DNA from: CAZWSC01 sp964636385
GTDB lineage: Bacteria; Eisenbacteria; RBG-16-71-46; CAIMUX01
Length of the DNA stretch: 12,273 nucleotides
Direction of reading: 5' to 3'
NCBI GenBank assembly: GCA_964636385.1
Contig: CAZWSC010000028.1
Location: 1-12,273, forward strand
The position numbers and the translations under genes were made by a program. Each line of letters starts with the position of its first letter. Positions within the stretch are counted from its first letter, which is position 1. A model generated the notes under the pieces. It did no database searches. It saw only the letters and a list, made by a program, of their open reading frames with translations, and was not told the DNA's origin. Of this stretch, positions 1 to 6,394 are shown piece after piece.

Positions 1-50
1 CGGGGTGGGCGGGACGGGATCGGCATCAGCAATGCATCGGGGGCGACACT

Positions 51-83
51 ACCGGCGCCGGGACTCCATCCCCCGGCGCCGGT
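51..83. repeat. Perfect 12-bp GC-rich inverted repeat
   Basis: The arm ACCGGCGCCGGG at 51-62 is exactly complementary to CCCGGCGCCGGT at 72-83, with a 9-nt loop. It would fold into a very stable hairpin in either transcript. There is no clear run of T after it on either side: on the plus strand it is followed by TCCAGTTCC. A classic intrinsic terminator is therefore uncertain. The lack of a credible coding frame here suggests it closes a gene lying left of the window, or is a structured intergenic element. Confidence 0.55.
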
Positions 84-394
84 TCCAGTTCCCGAATGCT
101 TGATCACCCCCGGCAGGAGCCGGGACAGGCCCCTGGTGAGACCTGGTCACTCAACTGCTGAGCAGGTGAAGTATCCCCTTTGCCCGATTGTGGAAAAGGT
201 TCAGCATCTTCCCGGATGCGGGACTCGCAACCTGAATCCGAAACCTGCTCCGGCAGATCGCGGAACTCAGCAGGAAGATGCGGCCGAATTGAGTCCGGCA
301 GACATACGTCCCTTGCAGGCGGAAAGTCCCACTGTTCCCGTTGGAGCTCTTCCTGCACCGGTTACTGGTGACGCCTGAATCGTGATGCTTCATC
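84..394. other. Non-coding stretch upstream of the glycine-zipper gene
   Basis: I see no supportable gene here. One plus-strand frame stays open from position 1 to 378, but it lacks a ribosome binding site, has weak third-position G/C bias for this genome, and reads as a proline- and arginine-rich string without domain character. Other short frames are overlapping shadows. A short 6-bp inverted repeat (CCTGCT at 244-249, AGCAGG at 269-274) is within chance expectation. I could not find a convincing -35/-10 pair for the gene starting at 406, although its promoter should lie here unless it is transcribed from further left. Confidence 0.5.
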
Positions 395-400
395 GGAGGT
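395..400 (+). promoter_or_regulatory. Ribosome binding site deciding the start at 406
   Basis: GGAGGT ends 5 nt before the ATG at 406. This favours 406 over the upstream in-frame GTG at 382 and ATG at 385. The chosen start also puts a hydrophobic signal peptide right at the N-terminus. Confidence 0.7.
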
Positions 401-405
401 GTTCC

Positions 406-963
406 ATGTGCCGCATGATCATCTGTGCACTCCTTTCTCTGGCCTCTCTGGCACCGTCCGCTGCTCATGCAAAGACAGCATCCCGGCAGGTCATGGAGGG
501 AGATCGGGTGCGCCTGTCTTCGTGGAGGTATAAGGGGACTTATATCGTTGAGGAGCTGCGAAGCGATACACTAACGCTGAGCAGGGTTTCACCCTCCGGC
601 GAGCCCCTTGTACTGCCGCTGAGCGGGATCTCCTCCCTGAAAGTGGCGCGCGCACGGTCAAAGGGTGAGGGGGCAATGCGTGGGGGAGGAATCGGGTTCA
701 TCATCGGCTCAGCAGGCGGCGCCCTGATCGGTTTCGCGTCCCGTGATGATCCCCAGGATGGGTGGGAGCCCCTCTCAATGACCGCCGGGGAAAAGGCGTT
801 TGCAGGCGCGCTCCTTCTCGGCACTTCAGGTCTTGTCGTGGGCAGCATCATTGGACTCAGTTCCCCCGGCGAGAAGTGGGTTCGTGTTGATCCAGGACCG
901 TGTGCCGGTCTGTGCCGGGACAGGAATGGCGCCCTGGCGTTGACCTGTTCGCTCAGGCTATGA
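406..963 (+). CDS. Secreted glycine-zipper envelope protein of unknown function
   Basis: A 185-residue protein starting at ATG 406, chosen for its GGAGGT site. Residues 1-22 form a signal peptide: a hydrophobic core followed by an AHA motif before Lys-23. Residues 28-80 look like a small beta-rich, SH3/Sm-like fold with alternating hydrophobic and polar residues (GDRVRLSSW, TYIVEEL, DTLTLSRV, PLVLPL). Residues 93-110 and 133-151 are two glycine-rich hydrophobic stretches (GGGIGFIIG, GALLLGTSGLVVGSIIG), a pattern resembling glycine-zipper hairpins that insert into or pack at membranes. The last 30 residues carry three cysteines (166, 170, 181). From memory, similar bipartite hypothetical proteins occur in Gemmatimonadota and FCB candidate phyla, but I know no function. 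The stop lies 31 nt before the next gene, so the two are probably co-transcribed, pointing to an envelope role. Confidence 0.8.
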   Translation: MCRMIICALLSLASLAPSAAHAKTASRQVMEGDRVRLSSWRYKGTYIVEELRSDTLTLSRVSPSGEPLVLPLSGISSLKVARARSKGEGAMRGGGIGFIIGSAGGALIGFASRDDPQDGWEPLSMTAGEKAFAGALLLGTSGLVVGSIIGLSSPGEKWVRVDPGPCAGLCRDRNGALALTCSLRL

Positions 964-994
964 TCCGGCAGTTCATACGTTCGAAGCCCCGCTC

Positions 995-1786
995 ATGGCA
1001 ACAGCACCGGCCCGCAGAGTGGCAGGAGCACGACAGGGGGAAGCAATCATCATCAGTCCATTGCTGCCTATCGCATTCTCAGCATCCCTGCTGTTGGTTC
1101 ACGGTGACATCCCATCGAGTCCCCGGTCTCGTGAAGCGATCAACCGGGTGAGGCCGGCACTTGAGAAGGCGTTGTCCGACAGCGGCCTGGTATTCGGTTC
1201 GCCCGTGTATCTCCGGATCTTCAAGGAGGAAATGGAACTAGAGGCCTGGTTGAAGAGTGAGGACCGCTTCCGGCTGTTCAGGACCTATCCGATATGCTCC
1301 TACGGGAACGGCGGACTTGGCCCCAAGATCATGGAAGGTGACGGCATGGCGCCTGAGGGCTTCTACTCCGTACCGCCCCGGGCCCTGAACCCGGTCAGCA
1401 GATTTCACCTGTCATTCAACCTTGGCTATCCGAACAGCTACGACGGCCATCACGGAAGAACGGGTAGCGCCCTGATGGTTCATGGGCGGTGCGTATCGAT
1501 CGGATGCTACGCCATGACAGACAGCATAATCGAGGAGATCTACACACTTGCCGATGCCGCACTCCGGAACGGTCAGCCGTCCTTCAGTGTCCACATCTTC
1601 CCCTTCAGGAAGAACGAAGAGAATATGCAGAGACATGGGGAGGGCGACTGGTATGACTTCTGGGCCAATCTGAAGGAAGGGTATGATGCCTTTGAGGCCG
1701 GCGGCTGGATTCCTCCTGATGTTGTGGTCCGTGAAGGAAGGTACTCACTCGTGGAACCGGTGGAACCTGCCCCAGAGGGGCAGTGA
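995..1786 (+). CDS. YafK/DpaA-type L,D-transpeptidase-fold (YkuD) protein
   Basis: Up to 263 residues. The diagnostic YkuD active-site pattern is clear: His-163 Gly-164, then Ser-168, Gly-170 and the catalytic Cys-171, followed by YAMTD, which is typical of the YafK branch. Other YafK-like landmarks are the RTYPIC stretch near 96-101, GPKIMEGDG and PEGFYSVPP near 109-128, HLSFNLGYPNSYD near 138-150, EEIYTLADAAL near 180-190 and HIFPFR near 200-205. In E. coli the YafK protein (DpaA/LdtF) cleaves Braun lipoprotein from the peptide stem of peptidoglycan; other members of the fold make 3-3 crosslinks. Which reaction occurs here cannot be read from sequence. The start is uncertain: ATG 995 has a poor ribosome binding site, while AGGGGGA at 1035-1041 sits 4 nt before an in-frame ATC at 1046, where a hydrophobic export segment (about residues 18-36) begins. 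Export to the periplasm is expected. Confidence 0.88.
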   Translation: MATAPARRVAGARQGEAIIISPLLPIAFSASLLLVHGDIPSSPRSREAINRVRPALEKALSDSGLVFGSPVYLRIFKEEMELEAWLKSEDRFRLFRTYPICSYGNGGLGPKIMEGDGMAPEGFYSVPPRALNPVSRFHLSFNLGYPNSYDGHHGRTGSALMVHGRCVSIGCYAMTDSIIEEIYTLADAALRNGQPSFSVHIFPFRKNEENMQRHGEGDWYDFWANLKEGYDAFEAGGWIPPDVVVREGRYSLVEPVEPAPEGQ

Positions 1787-1890
1787 TCACCCGACATCGC
1801 CCTCGCCCTCGCCATTCGTGAAGCGAGTGACGAGACGCCCGTGTCGCTGCAGAGGTTTCGCGAGTGATGTGGGCTCATGAACGGGCGTGG
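1787..1890. other. Convergent gap with a weak inverted repeat
   Basis: This gap lies between the stops of two convergent genes, where a bidirectional terminator would be expected. I see only an 8-bp inverted repeat (ACGCCCGT at 1835-1842 and ACGGGCGT at 1881-1888) with a 38-nt loop and no T tract. That is too weak to call a terminator. Confidence 0.3.
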
Positions 1891-2580
1891 TCACGGCCCA
1901 GCCAGATCCTCCACCGTTCCCCCGACGTGACGGGTCATGACATCCAGCGCAAGCCGCAGGCGCTCCCGGATCCCGGAATCCGACTCGTCTGCAGACTCGA
2001 ACAGGACATAGAGCAACCGCGTGGTCCCAGTGGTCACCATGGTCCTGCCGGAATCGGCGGAGGGGTTTCCGAAAGGTCCTTCCGTATCGAAAAGCCCCGG
2101 CCTGCCTGCCAGGTGGATACGGTCCTTCCGGATACCGTCGTATCCTTCGTCGTCCTTTCCCAGGCGAAGCACGACACTGGCCACCTGCCCTCCGGAATCT
2201 CCCGCGACGATGTGTGGCCTGATGTTGTCTGCGTCGTACAGTCCCACGCACCGCATGTGAAGCATCGATGTCAGGTTTCCCGCATCGACGGCAGTGTTAA
2301 TCTCGTACAGATCCTTCCCTTGTATAACCCTTCGTACAAGCGCTTCCGATGACGGGCGCTTCTTAGACGGGTCGATACCAAGGGCGTGATACAGCCGGCG
2401 CGACGGTGCCAGAATGTCGGACGCCTGGGCAGGCTCGGGGCAGGTGGAGCGCAGATCCCCGACGCGGCGGGCGATCTCCTCCCTCAGGCCCGGCGAGGAT
2501 GTCCGGACAGACGCCCCTTTCAGCACGAAGTGCGCCGTCAGAACTCTGTCAGGCACCTCGTTGTCGATTCTCCATCTCAT
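1891..2580 (-). CDS. B3/B4 tRNA-binding-domain protein (PheT B3/B4-like)
   Basis: A 229-residue protein beginning at the ATG whose first base is 2580. GGGAGGA 6 nt upstream supports this start over the in-frame TTG at 2595. It matches the stand-alone B3/B4 family, related to the editing domain of the phenylalanyl-tRNA synthetase beta chain. Visible landmarks: RRLYHALGIDPSKKRPSSEAL across 61-81, RRVIQG near 83-88, the D-AGN-L segment near 99-103, VGLYDAD near 112-118, then AGRPGLFDTEGPFGNPS near 158-173 and DSGRTMVTTGTTRLL near 176-190. In PheT this fold binds and hydrolyses Tyr-tRNA(Phe). In stand-alone members the role is not settled; aminoacyl-tRNA or nucleoside binding is a reasonable inference. 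No signal peptide or membrane segment is seen, so it should be cytoplasmic. It stands alone on its strand, with a candidate promoter at 2665-2693. Confidence 0.88.
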   Translation of the reverse strand: MRWRIDNEVPDRVLTAHFVLKGASVRTSSPGLREEIARRVGDLRSTCPEPAQASDILAPSRRLYHALGIDPSKKRPSSEALVRRVIQGKDLYEINTAVDAGNLTSMLHMRCVGLYDADNIRPHIVAGDSGGQVASVVLRLGKDDEGYDGIRKDRIHLAGRPGLFDTEGPFGNPSADSGRTMVTTGTTRLLYVLFESADESDSGIRERLRLALDVMTRHVGGTVEDLAGP

Positions 2581-2586
2581 GGCAGA

Positions 2587-2593
2587 TCCTCCC
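2587..2593 (-). promoter_or_regulatory. Ribosome binding site for the B3/B4 gene
   Basis: On the minus strand GGGAGGA lies 6 nt before the ATG at 2580. This fixes that codon as the start rather than the upstream TTG. Confidence 0.7.
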
Positions 2594-2664
2594 AATGGTC
2601 GCGTTCAACGATGAGATCCCTGTTGCCGCCACGCGACCGGCCGCAGGCAGGCGCCCGATGACAC

Positions 2665-2693
2665 GGTGTAGCCCGACTTGGGAGGGGAGTCAA
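2665..2693 (-). promoter_or_regulatory. Candidate sigma-70 promoter for the B3/B4 gene
   Basis: On the minus strand, TTGACT (2693-2688) is separated by 17 nt from TACACC (2670-2665). The -35 matches the consensus at five of six positions, while the -10 is weak (three of six). Transcription would start near 2658, leaving a leader of about 78 nt before the ATG at 2580. Confidence 0.4.
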
Positions 2694-2786
2694 TGGCCGA
2701 AGGCAGGGAGAGTCTGGCGGCACATGTAACCGCAGGGCAGGACGCAGCCCCAGTTACGCATCCCAGATCCCCAGGCAGATACCCGG

Positions 2787-2815
2787 TTGCGCTGCCGCCG
2801 GCCCGCGGCTAGACT
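2787..2815 (+). promoter_or_regulatory. Candidate promoter for the A-B-C-D operon
   Basis: TTGCGC at 2787-2792 and TAGACT at 2810-2815 are 17 nt apart. The spacing is ideal and the -10 matches four of six positions; the -35 matches only three. The spacer contains a small perfect inverted repeat, GCCGC at 2794-2798 and GCGGC at 2805-2809, which could be an operator or chance in GC-rich DNA. The predicted start near 2822 gives a leader of about 60 nt before the ATG at 2884. Confidence 0.4.
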
Positions 2816-2834
2816 TCGCCCATTCGGGTCCGGG

Positions 2835-2857
2835 GGCCGTTGCCCGGGGCAGCGGCC
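2835..2857 (+). promoter_or_regulatory. Strong hairpin in the leader of the A-B-C-D operon
   Basis: GGCCGTTGCCC (2835-2845) can pair along its length with GGGCAGCGGCC (2847-2857), using one T-G wobble; the innermost pair must open to form the loop. It lies just downstream of the predicted transcription start and 13 nt before the AGGA of the ribosome binding site. It may be an RNA stem limiting translation or attenuating transcription, or a near-palindromic repressor site in DNA. No T tract follows, so it is not a standard terminator. Confidence 0.4.
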
Positions 2858-2883
2858 TCAATCGTGAAGCAGGAATCTGCCGG

Positions 2884-4251
2884 ATGGTCCATTTGCACGC
2901 GCATGCGGACAGGAAGGAGTGGGTACCCCTGGAACGGCTGTTCGTTATGTCCCCGTGCCGGCTTCTTCTACAGGCTTCGCTACTCCTGCTCTTCTTCGCG
3001 CTGGACACATCGCCCCCTGCGCACGCCCTGGCCGGAACCGATGAGATCCGGGCGGATCCGGCTTCATCCATCCGCTACTCACCCAATGAGTCGGAAGAGA
3101 CCGAAGTGCCCTTCTCGCCGCCCCCCCTTCTCCCGCCTGCACAGATCGAAGTCCGGGACAAGCCCCTGGACGCGGGTAAGGCCCTCATAATCTCGTTCGA
3201 CAGGTCGGCAAGCGATGGCATGGGACACGGCCCGGTTGCCGGGTACGAAGTCCACCGCAAGGGTCCGGCGGATACGGAGTACAGCCTTGTGCGCCGCTTC
3301 GACTCCCAGCTTCTGCTGGAGAGCTTTTCCACCGAAGACGGCGGGCTCCGGCCCGGTACGCCCTATACATACATTGTGCGCGTCATCGGCCACGACGGAG
3401 ACCATGCCGACTCGAAACCCTTCGGGCCGATCGCTCCCAGGCGCCAGTGGCTGTACACCAACAAGATCAACACCCTGGTCGCGACTGCCATGTTCGTAGC
3501 GTTCATCCTCATATACATAGACATGGCACGGCGCGGTAAGCCGCTCTTCATCCGCAGGATTGCAGGTCTGGATGCGCTGGATGAGGCCGTGGGCCGCTGC
3601 ACCGAGATGGGCAAGCCGACCCTCTACGTCCCCGGCATCAGCACCATATCGGATGTCTCGACCATCGCGTCACTGAACATACTGGGGCAGGTGGCCAAGA
3701 AGATCGCCGCCTACCAGAGCCGCATTCTCGTTCCCAACCGCGACCCGATCGTCTACCCGGTTACCCAGGATATCGTGAAGCAGGGCTTCACAGAGGCCGG
3801 GTATCCTCACAACTACAACGATGACGACGTCTTCTTCGTCACGAACGACCAGTTCTCGTACGCCGCCGCCGTGTGCGGGATCATGGCACGCGAGAAACCC
3901 GGTGCAAACCTGTTGCTCGGCATGTTCTACGCAGAGTCCCTGGTCCTGGCCGAGACGGGAGCGTCCATCGGGGCGATACAGATCGCGGGCACCGACTCCA
4001 CCGCGCAGCTTCCCTTCTTCGTAGCCGCCTGCGATTACACGATCATGGGGGAGGAGCTTTACGCAGCCAGCTCGTACATCAGTCGTGAGCCGACACTGTT
4101 GGGGAGCCTCAAGGGACAGGACTACTATAAACTCATCGTCCTGCTGATAATCCTCGTCGGGGCTCTACTCATGACTCTGGGCGTCATCATGCGGGGCGAG
4201 CCGTTCGACTGGGTTGCTGATACGCTCAGGGTTCGGGGGACGGGCGGATGA
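2884..4251 (+). CDS. Protein A: fibronectin-like plus DUF6754-type membrane protein
   Basis: 455 residues from ATG 2884, where AGGA lies 9 nt upstream. The in-frame ATG at 2947 would leave a cleaner signal peptide and is a real alternative. Residues 22-48 form an export signal (hydrophobic core SLLLLFFAL, then AHA). Residues 80-180 follow a proline-rich stretch and look like a fibronectin type III domain (ALIISFDRSA, GYEVHRKG, LRPGTPYTYIVRVIG). A membrane segment spans about 195-213, followed by the basic MARRGKPLFIRRIAG. Residues 220-415 form an alpha/beta domain with KPTLYVPG, RDPIVYPVTQDIV, VFFVTNDQFSYAAAV, FYAESLVLAETG, IQIAGTDSTAQLPFF and LLGSLKGQDYY. A second membrane segment spans 416-434. 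From memory this matches proteins labelled DUF6754; no biochemical function is known to me. Its stop overlaps the start of B by four bases. Protein C appears to be a diverged copy of residues 195-435. Confidence 0.85.
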   Translation: MVHLHAHADRKEWVPLERLFVMSPCRLLLQASLLLLFFALDTSPPAHALAGTDEIRADPASSIRYSPNESEETEVPFSPPPLLPPAQIEVRDKPLDAGKALIISFDRSASDGMGHGPVAGYEVHRKGPADTEYSLVRRFDSQLLLESFSTEDGGLRPGTPYTYIVRVIGHDGDHADSKPFGPIAPRRQWLYTNKINTLVATAMFVAFILIYIDMARRGKPLFIRRIAGLDALDEAVGRCTEMGKPTLYVPGISTISDVSTIASLNILGQVAKKIAAYQSRILVPNRDPIVYPVTQDIVKQGFTEAGYPHNYNDDDVFFVTNDQFSYAAAVCGIMAREKPGANLLLGMFYAESLVLAETGASIGAIQIAGTDSTAQLPFFVAACDYTIMGEELYAASSYISREPTLLGSLKGQDYYKLIVLLIILVGALLMTLGVIMRGEPFDWVADTLRVRGTGG

Positions 4252-4862
4252 AGATTCACGTGCCCCTCTTCATATGCGCCGCCGCCGGGATCTTCCTTGC
4301 CATTCAGTACTTCATCCCGGCACTACTCCCGGCCTATGAGAGGGTCAACGACTACCTGCAGATTGTCTACGCCTTTTCGATCGTGCTGGGGGTGGCAAGT
4401 GTCGTTCATCGTCACGGCCTGAAGATCCAGAAGAGGCACAAGGATACGATATATTCGCTGGTGGCCCTCGCTGGAATGGTCCTCATGATGTCCGCAGGCT
4501 TCATCGGCGGACGCGACCGCGAATCGCTGTTCCAGACTCTCTTCACATCGGTACTGCTGCCTGTCCAGGCCTCGATGTTCTCCCTGCTCGCCTTCTACCT
4601 CGCCTCGGCCGCGTTCCGGGCGTTCAGGGCGCGCAGCCTGGACGCCACACTTCTCCTCATTGCCGCGGTGGTGGTTATGATCGGCCGCCTGGATGAGGGG
4701 CACTTCTTCGGCCTGCCGAAGATCCAGCACTGGATCCTGGATGGACCCAACCTTGTCTCCAAGCGCGCCATCATCCTCGGCGTTGGACTCGGAGCCGCAT
4801 CCACCGCGCTCAAGGTGGTTCTCGGCATCGAGCGGTCGTACCTTGGATCGGGGAAGGAGTAG
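4248..4862 (+). CDS. Protein B: small polytopic membrane protein
   Basis: 204 residues. The ATG overlaps the stop of A (ATGA at 4248-4251), which signals translational coupling; its own ribosome binding site is weak. I count about six hydrophobic membrane segments, near residues 5-23, 37-54, 68-88, 98-121, 132-150 and 173-194. Basic loops lie between them, such as HRHGLKIQKRHKD near 54-66 and RAFRARS near 123-129. A polar segment near 152-172 contains DEGHFFGLPKIQHW. I recognise no catalytic motif and no named family. Its place between A and C suggests it is the integral partner of a membrane complex. Protein D has similar size and topology and may be a distant paralogue, but hydrophobic composition makes that hard to judge by eye. 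Confidence 0.78.
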   Translation: MKIHVPLFICAAAGIFLAIQYFIPALLPAYERVNDYLQIVYAFSIVLGVASVVHRHGLKIQKRHKDTIYSLVALAGMVLMMSAGFIGGRDRESLFQTLFTSVLLPVQASMFSLLAFYLASAAFRAFRARSLDATLLLIAAVVVMIGRLDEGHFFGLPKIQHWILDGPNLVSKRAIILGVGLGAASTALKVVLGIERSYLGSGKE

Positions 4863-4865
4863 ACG

Positions 4866-5705
4866 ATGGAGAACACCACCTTCCTCGAGCGCCTTCTCAA
4901 TGTCGACCGGCGTATCATATACAGCCTGGTCTTCCTGGCCGTGGCGGTTCCCTTCTATGTGGACTGGCCGCCGGTTCGGGTGGATGTATCCAAGGAAGTC
5001 GAGGATGCATTCCAGACGATCGACAGGGTGGATCCGAACTCAGACCCCGTCATCATCAGCATCGACTATGACCCTGCCGCCGAGGCCGAACTCACCCCGA
5101 TGGCCAGGGCGGTGCTGCACCACTGCTTCTCCAGGGACATCCGGGTCCTGGCCATGAGCCTGCAGTACACCGGCCAGGGGGCCGGTATCGCCAGCCAGAT
5201 CGTTCCCGAGATAGCCGAGGAGTACGGGAAGGTCAGGAATGTGGACTGGGCATTCCTCGGCTTCCAGCCCAATGCGGCCGTCGCCCAGTTGCAGATGGGG
5301 GAGAGCATCCGCCGCACGTTTCCTGTGGACTACTACGGAACTCCCTACGATGAGATCCCCATGCTGGAGTCGGTGATCAACTACGATCAGATTCCGGCTG
5401 TCGTGACGTTTGCGTCGAGTGCGGTGGGGGAGTTCTGGGCCATATATGCCGGGTCCCGCTACGGTGTCACGGTCGTCACCGGCCTGACTGCCGTTTACAC
5501 GGCTGACATCCAGCCCTACTACCAGAGCGGACAAATCGCCGGAGTACTCGGCGGTCTCAAGGGCGCCGCCGAGTACGAAGCACGCATCGGCAGGATCGGC
5601 TACGGCACGGCCGGAATGCGCTCCCAGAAGGTGGTCCACTACCTGATCATCGCCTTCGTGGTGCTGGGCAACATCGCCTACATCAACCAGAGGAGACGCG
5701 GCTAG
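4866..5705 (+). CDS. Protein C: membrane-anchored paralogue of the DUF6754-like half of A
   Basis: 279 residues. AAGGAG at 4854-4859 lies 6 nt before the ATG, and the stop of B is 3 nt upstream. One membrane segment at about 17-33 (IIYSLVFLAVAVPFYV) is preceded by Arg-Arg; a second at about 256-273 is followed by QRRRG at the C-terminus. The 220-residue domain between them has the same order of elements as A: a strand DPVIISID (60-67, compare KPTLYVPG), a helix before RVLAM, WAFLGFQPNAAVA (128-140, compare VFFVTNDQFSYAAAV), PAVVTFASSAVGEFWAIYAG (177-196, compare the IQIAGT region) and LGGLKGAAEYE (228-238, compare LGSLKGQDYY). There is no cleavable signal peptide and no fibronectin domain. 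Flanking charges predict the domain outside the cytoplasm. Function is unknown; a heteromer with A through the shared fold is inferred. Confidence 0.8.
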   Translation: MENTTFLERLLNVDRRIIYSLVFLAVAVPFYVDWPPVRVDVSKEVEDAFQTIDRVDPNSDPVIISIDYDPAAEAELTPMARAVLHHCFSRDIRVLAMSLQYTGQGAGIASQIVPEIAEEYGKVRNVDWAFLGFQPNAAVAQLQMGESIRRTFPVDYYGTPYDEIPMLESVINYDQIPAVVTFASSAVGEFWAIYAGSRYGVTVVTGLTAVYTADIQPYYQSGQIAGVLGGLKGAAEYEARIGRIGYGTAGMRSQKVVHYLIIAFVVLGNIAYINQRRRG

Positions 5706-6371
5706 ATGGAACCTACCGGTATCGACATCTTCTGGACGATTCTGGCGGGGCTGATGACTCTGGCCATCTTCTCATTCCTGTACAGGGACAACCCCGCGTA
5801 CAAGATGGCCGAGCACCTGGCGGTAGGCGTATCGGTCGGCTTCCTTGTTGTAACCTACTACTACAATGTCTTCAAGCCCAAGGTCTGGGACAATGTCCTG
5901 TACAACAACCAGCTTGACTACCTTATTCCGCTGGCGCTGGGCATCCTGCTCTTCACGCGTTTCATCCCAAGGATCGGCTGGCTCAGCCGCTGGTCGATCG
6001 CATTCTACATCGGCGGTTTCTCGGGGCTGAGCATCCCCCTGACCCTGGAAGGGCGTGTTCTACAGCAGGCGCAGGCCTCGGTCCAGTCATTCGTCGTGAA
6101 CGACCCCGCCCGGGGGTTCCTCTCCAACTTCCTTGCCTCGGCCAACTCCACCTTCCTTGTGATCGGGACACTGGCCTGCCTGGTCTTCTTCTTCTTCTCA
6201 GTTGAACACAAGGGGGCGGTGGGAAGGTTTGCCTACTTCGGCAGGCTCTGCCTGATGGTCGGTTTCGGCGCTTCGTTCGGATTCACCGTGATGGCCAGGA
6301 TCTCCCTGCTGATCGGTCGCATGCAGTTCATGACCCGCGACTTCATGGAGGCTGTGGGCAGCTTGTTCTGA
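5706..6371 (+). CDS. Protein D: small polytopic membrane protein
   Basis: 221 residues, with the ATG directly abutting the stop of C and AGGAG at 5691-5695 spaced 10 nt away. I count about six membrane segments, near residues 7-25, 36-54, 70-86, 93-113, 145-167 and 176-200. A polar loop near 115-143 contains EGRVLQQAQASVQSFVV and precedes the fifth segment. Near the N-terminus there is a conserved-looking YRDNPAYKMAEHLAVG stretch (26-41). No known catalytic motif or named family is recognised. The absolute linkage to A, B and C, and a topology like that of B, argue for a role in the same membrane complex. Confidence 0.78.
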   Translation: MEPTGIDIFWTILAGLMTLAIFSFLYRDNPAYKMAEHLAVGVSVGFLVVTYYYNVFKPKVWDNVLYNNQLDYLIPLALGILLFTRFIPRIGWLSRWSIAFYIGGFSGLSIPLTLEGRVLQQAQASVQSFVVNDPARGFLSNFLASANSTFLVIGTLACLVFFFFSVEHKGAVGRFAYFGRLCLMVGFGASFGFTVMARISLLIGRMQFMTRDFMEAVGSLF

Positions 6372-6394
6372 TCCGGCCGGATTTGTGAGGACGG

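Noticed and set aside
100..378. Plus-strand frame of 92 codons, open back to position 1
   Set aside because: No ribosome binding site, weak third-position G/C bias and no recognisable protein features; most likely non-coding.
1787..2251. Minus-strand frame of 154 codons overlapping the B3/B4 gene
   Set aside because: Arginine-rich out-of-frame shadow; the B3/B4 frame has clear family motifs.
2693..2812. Plus-strand reading frame of 39 codons with GGAGGGGAG just upstream of its ATG
   Set aside because: The purine-rich sequence is also explained as the spacer of the minus-strand promoter. The peptide is proline- and alanine-rich with no domain, and it ends inside the predicted promoter of the A-D operon.
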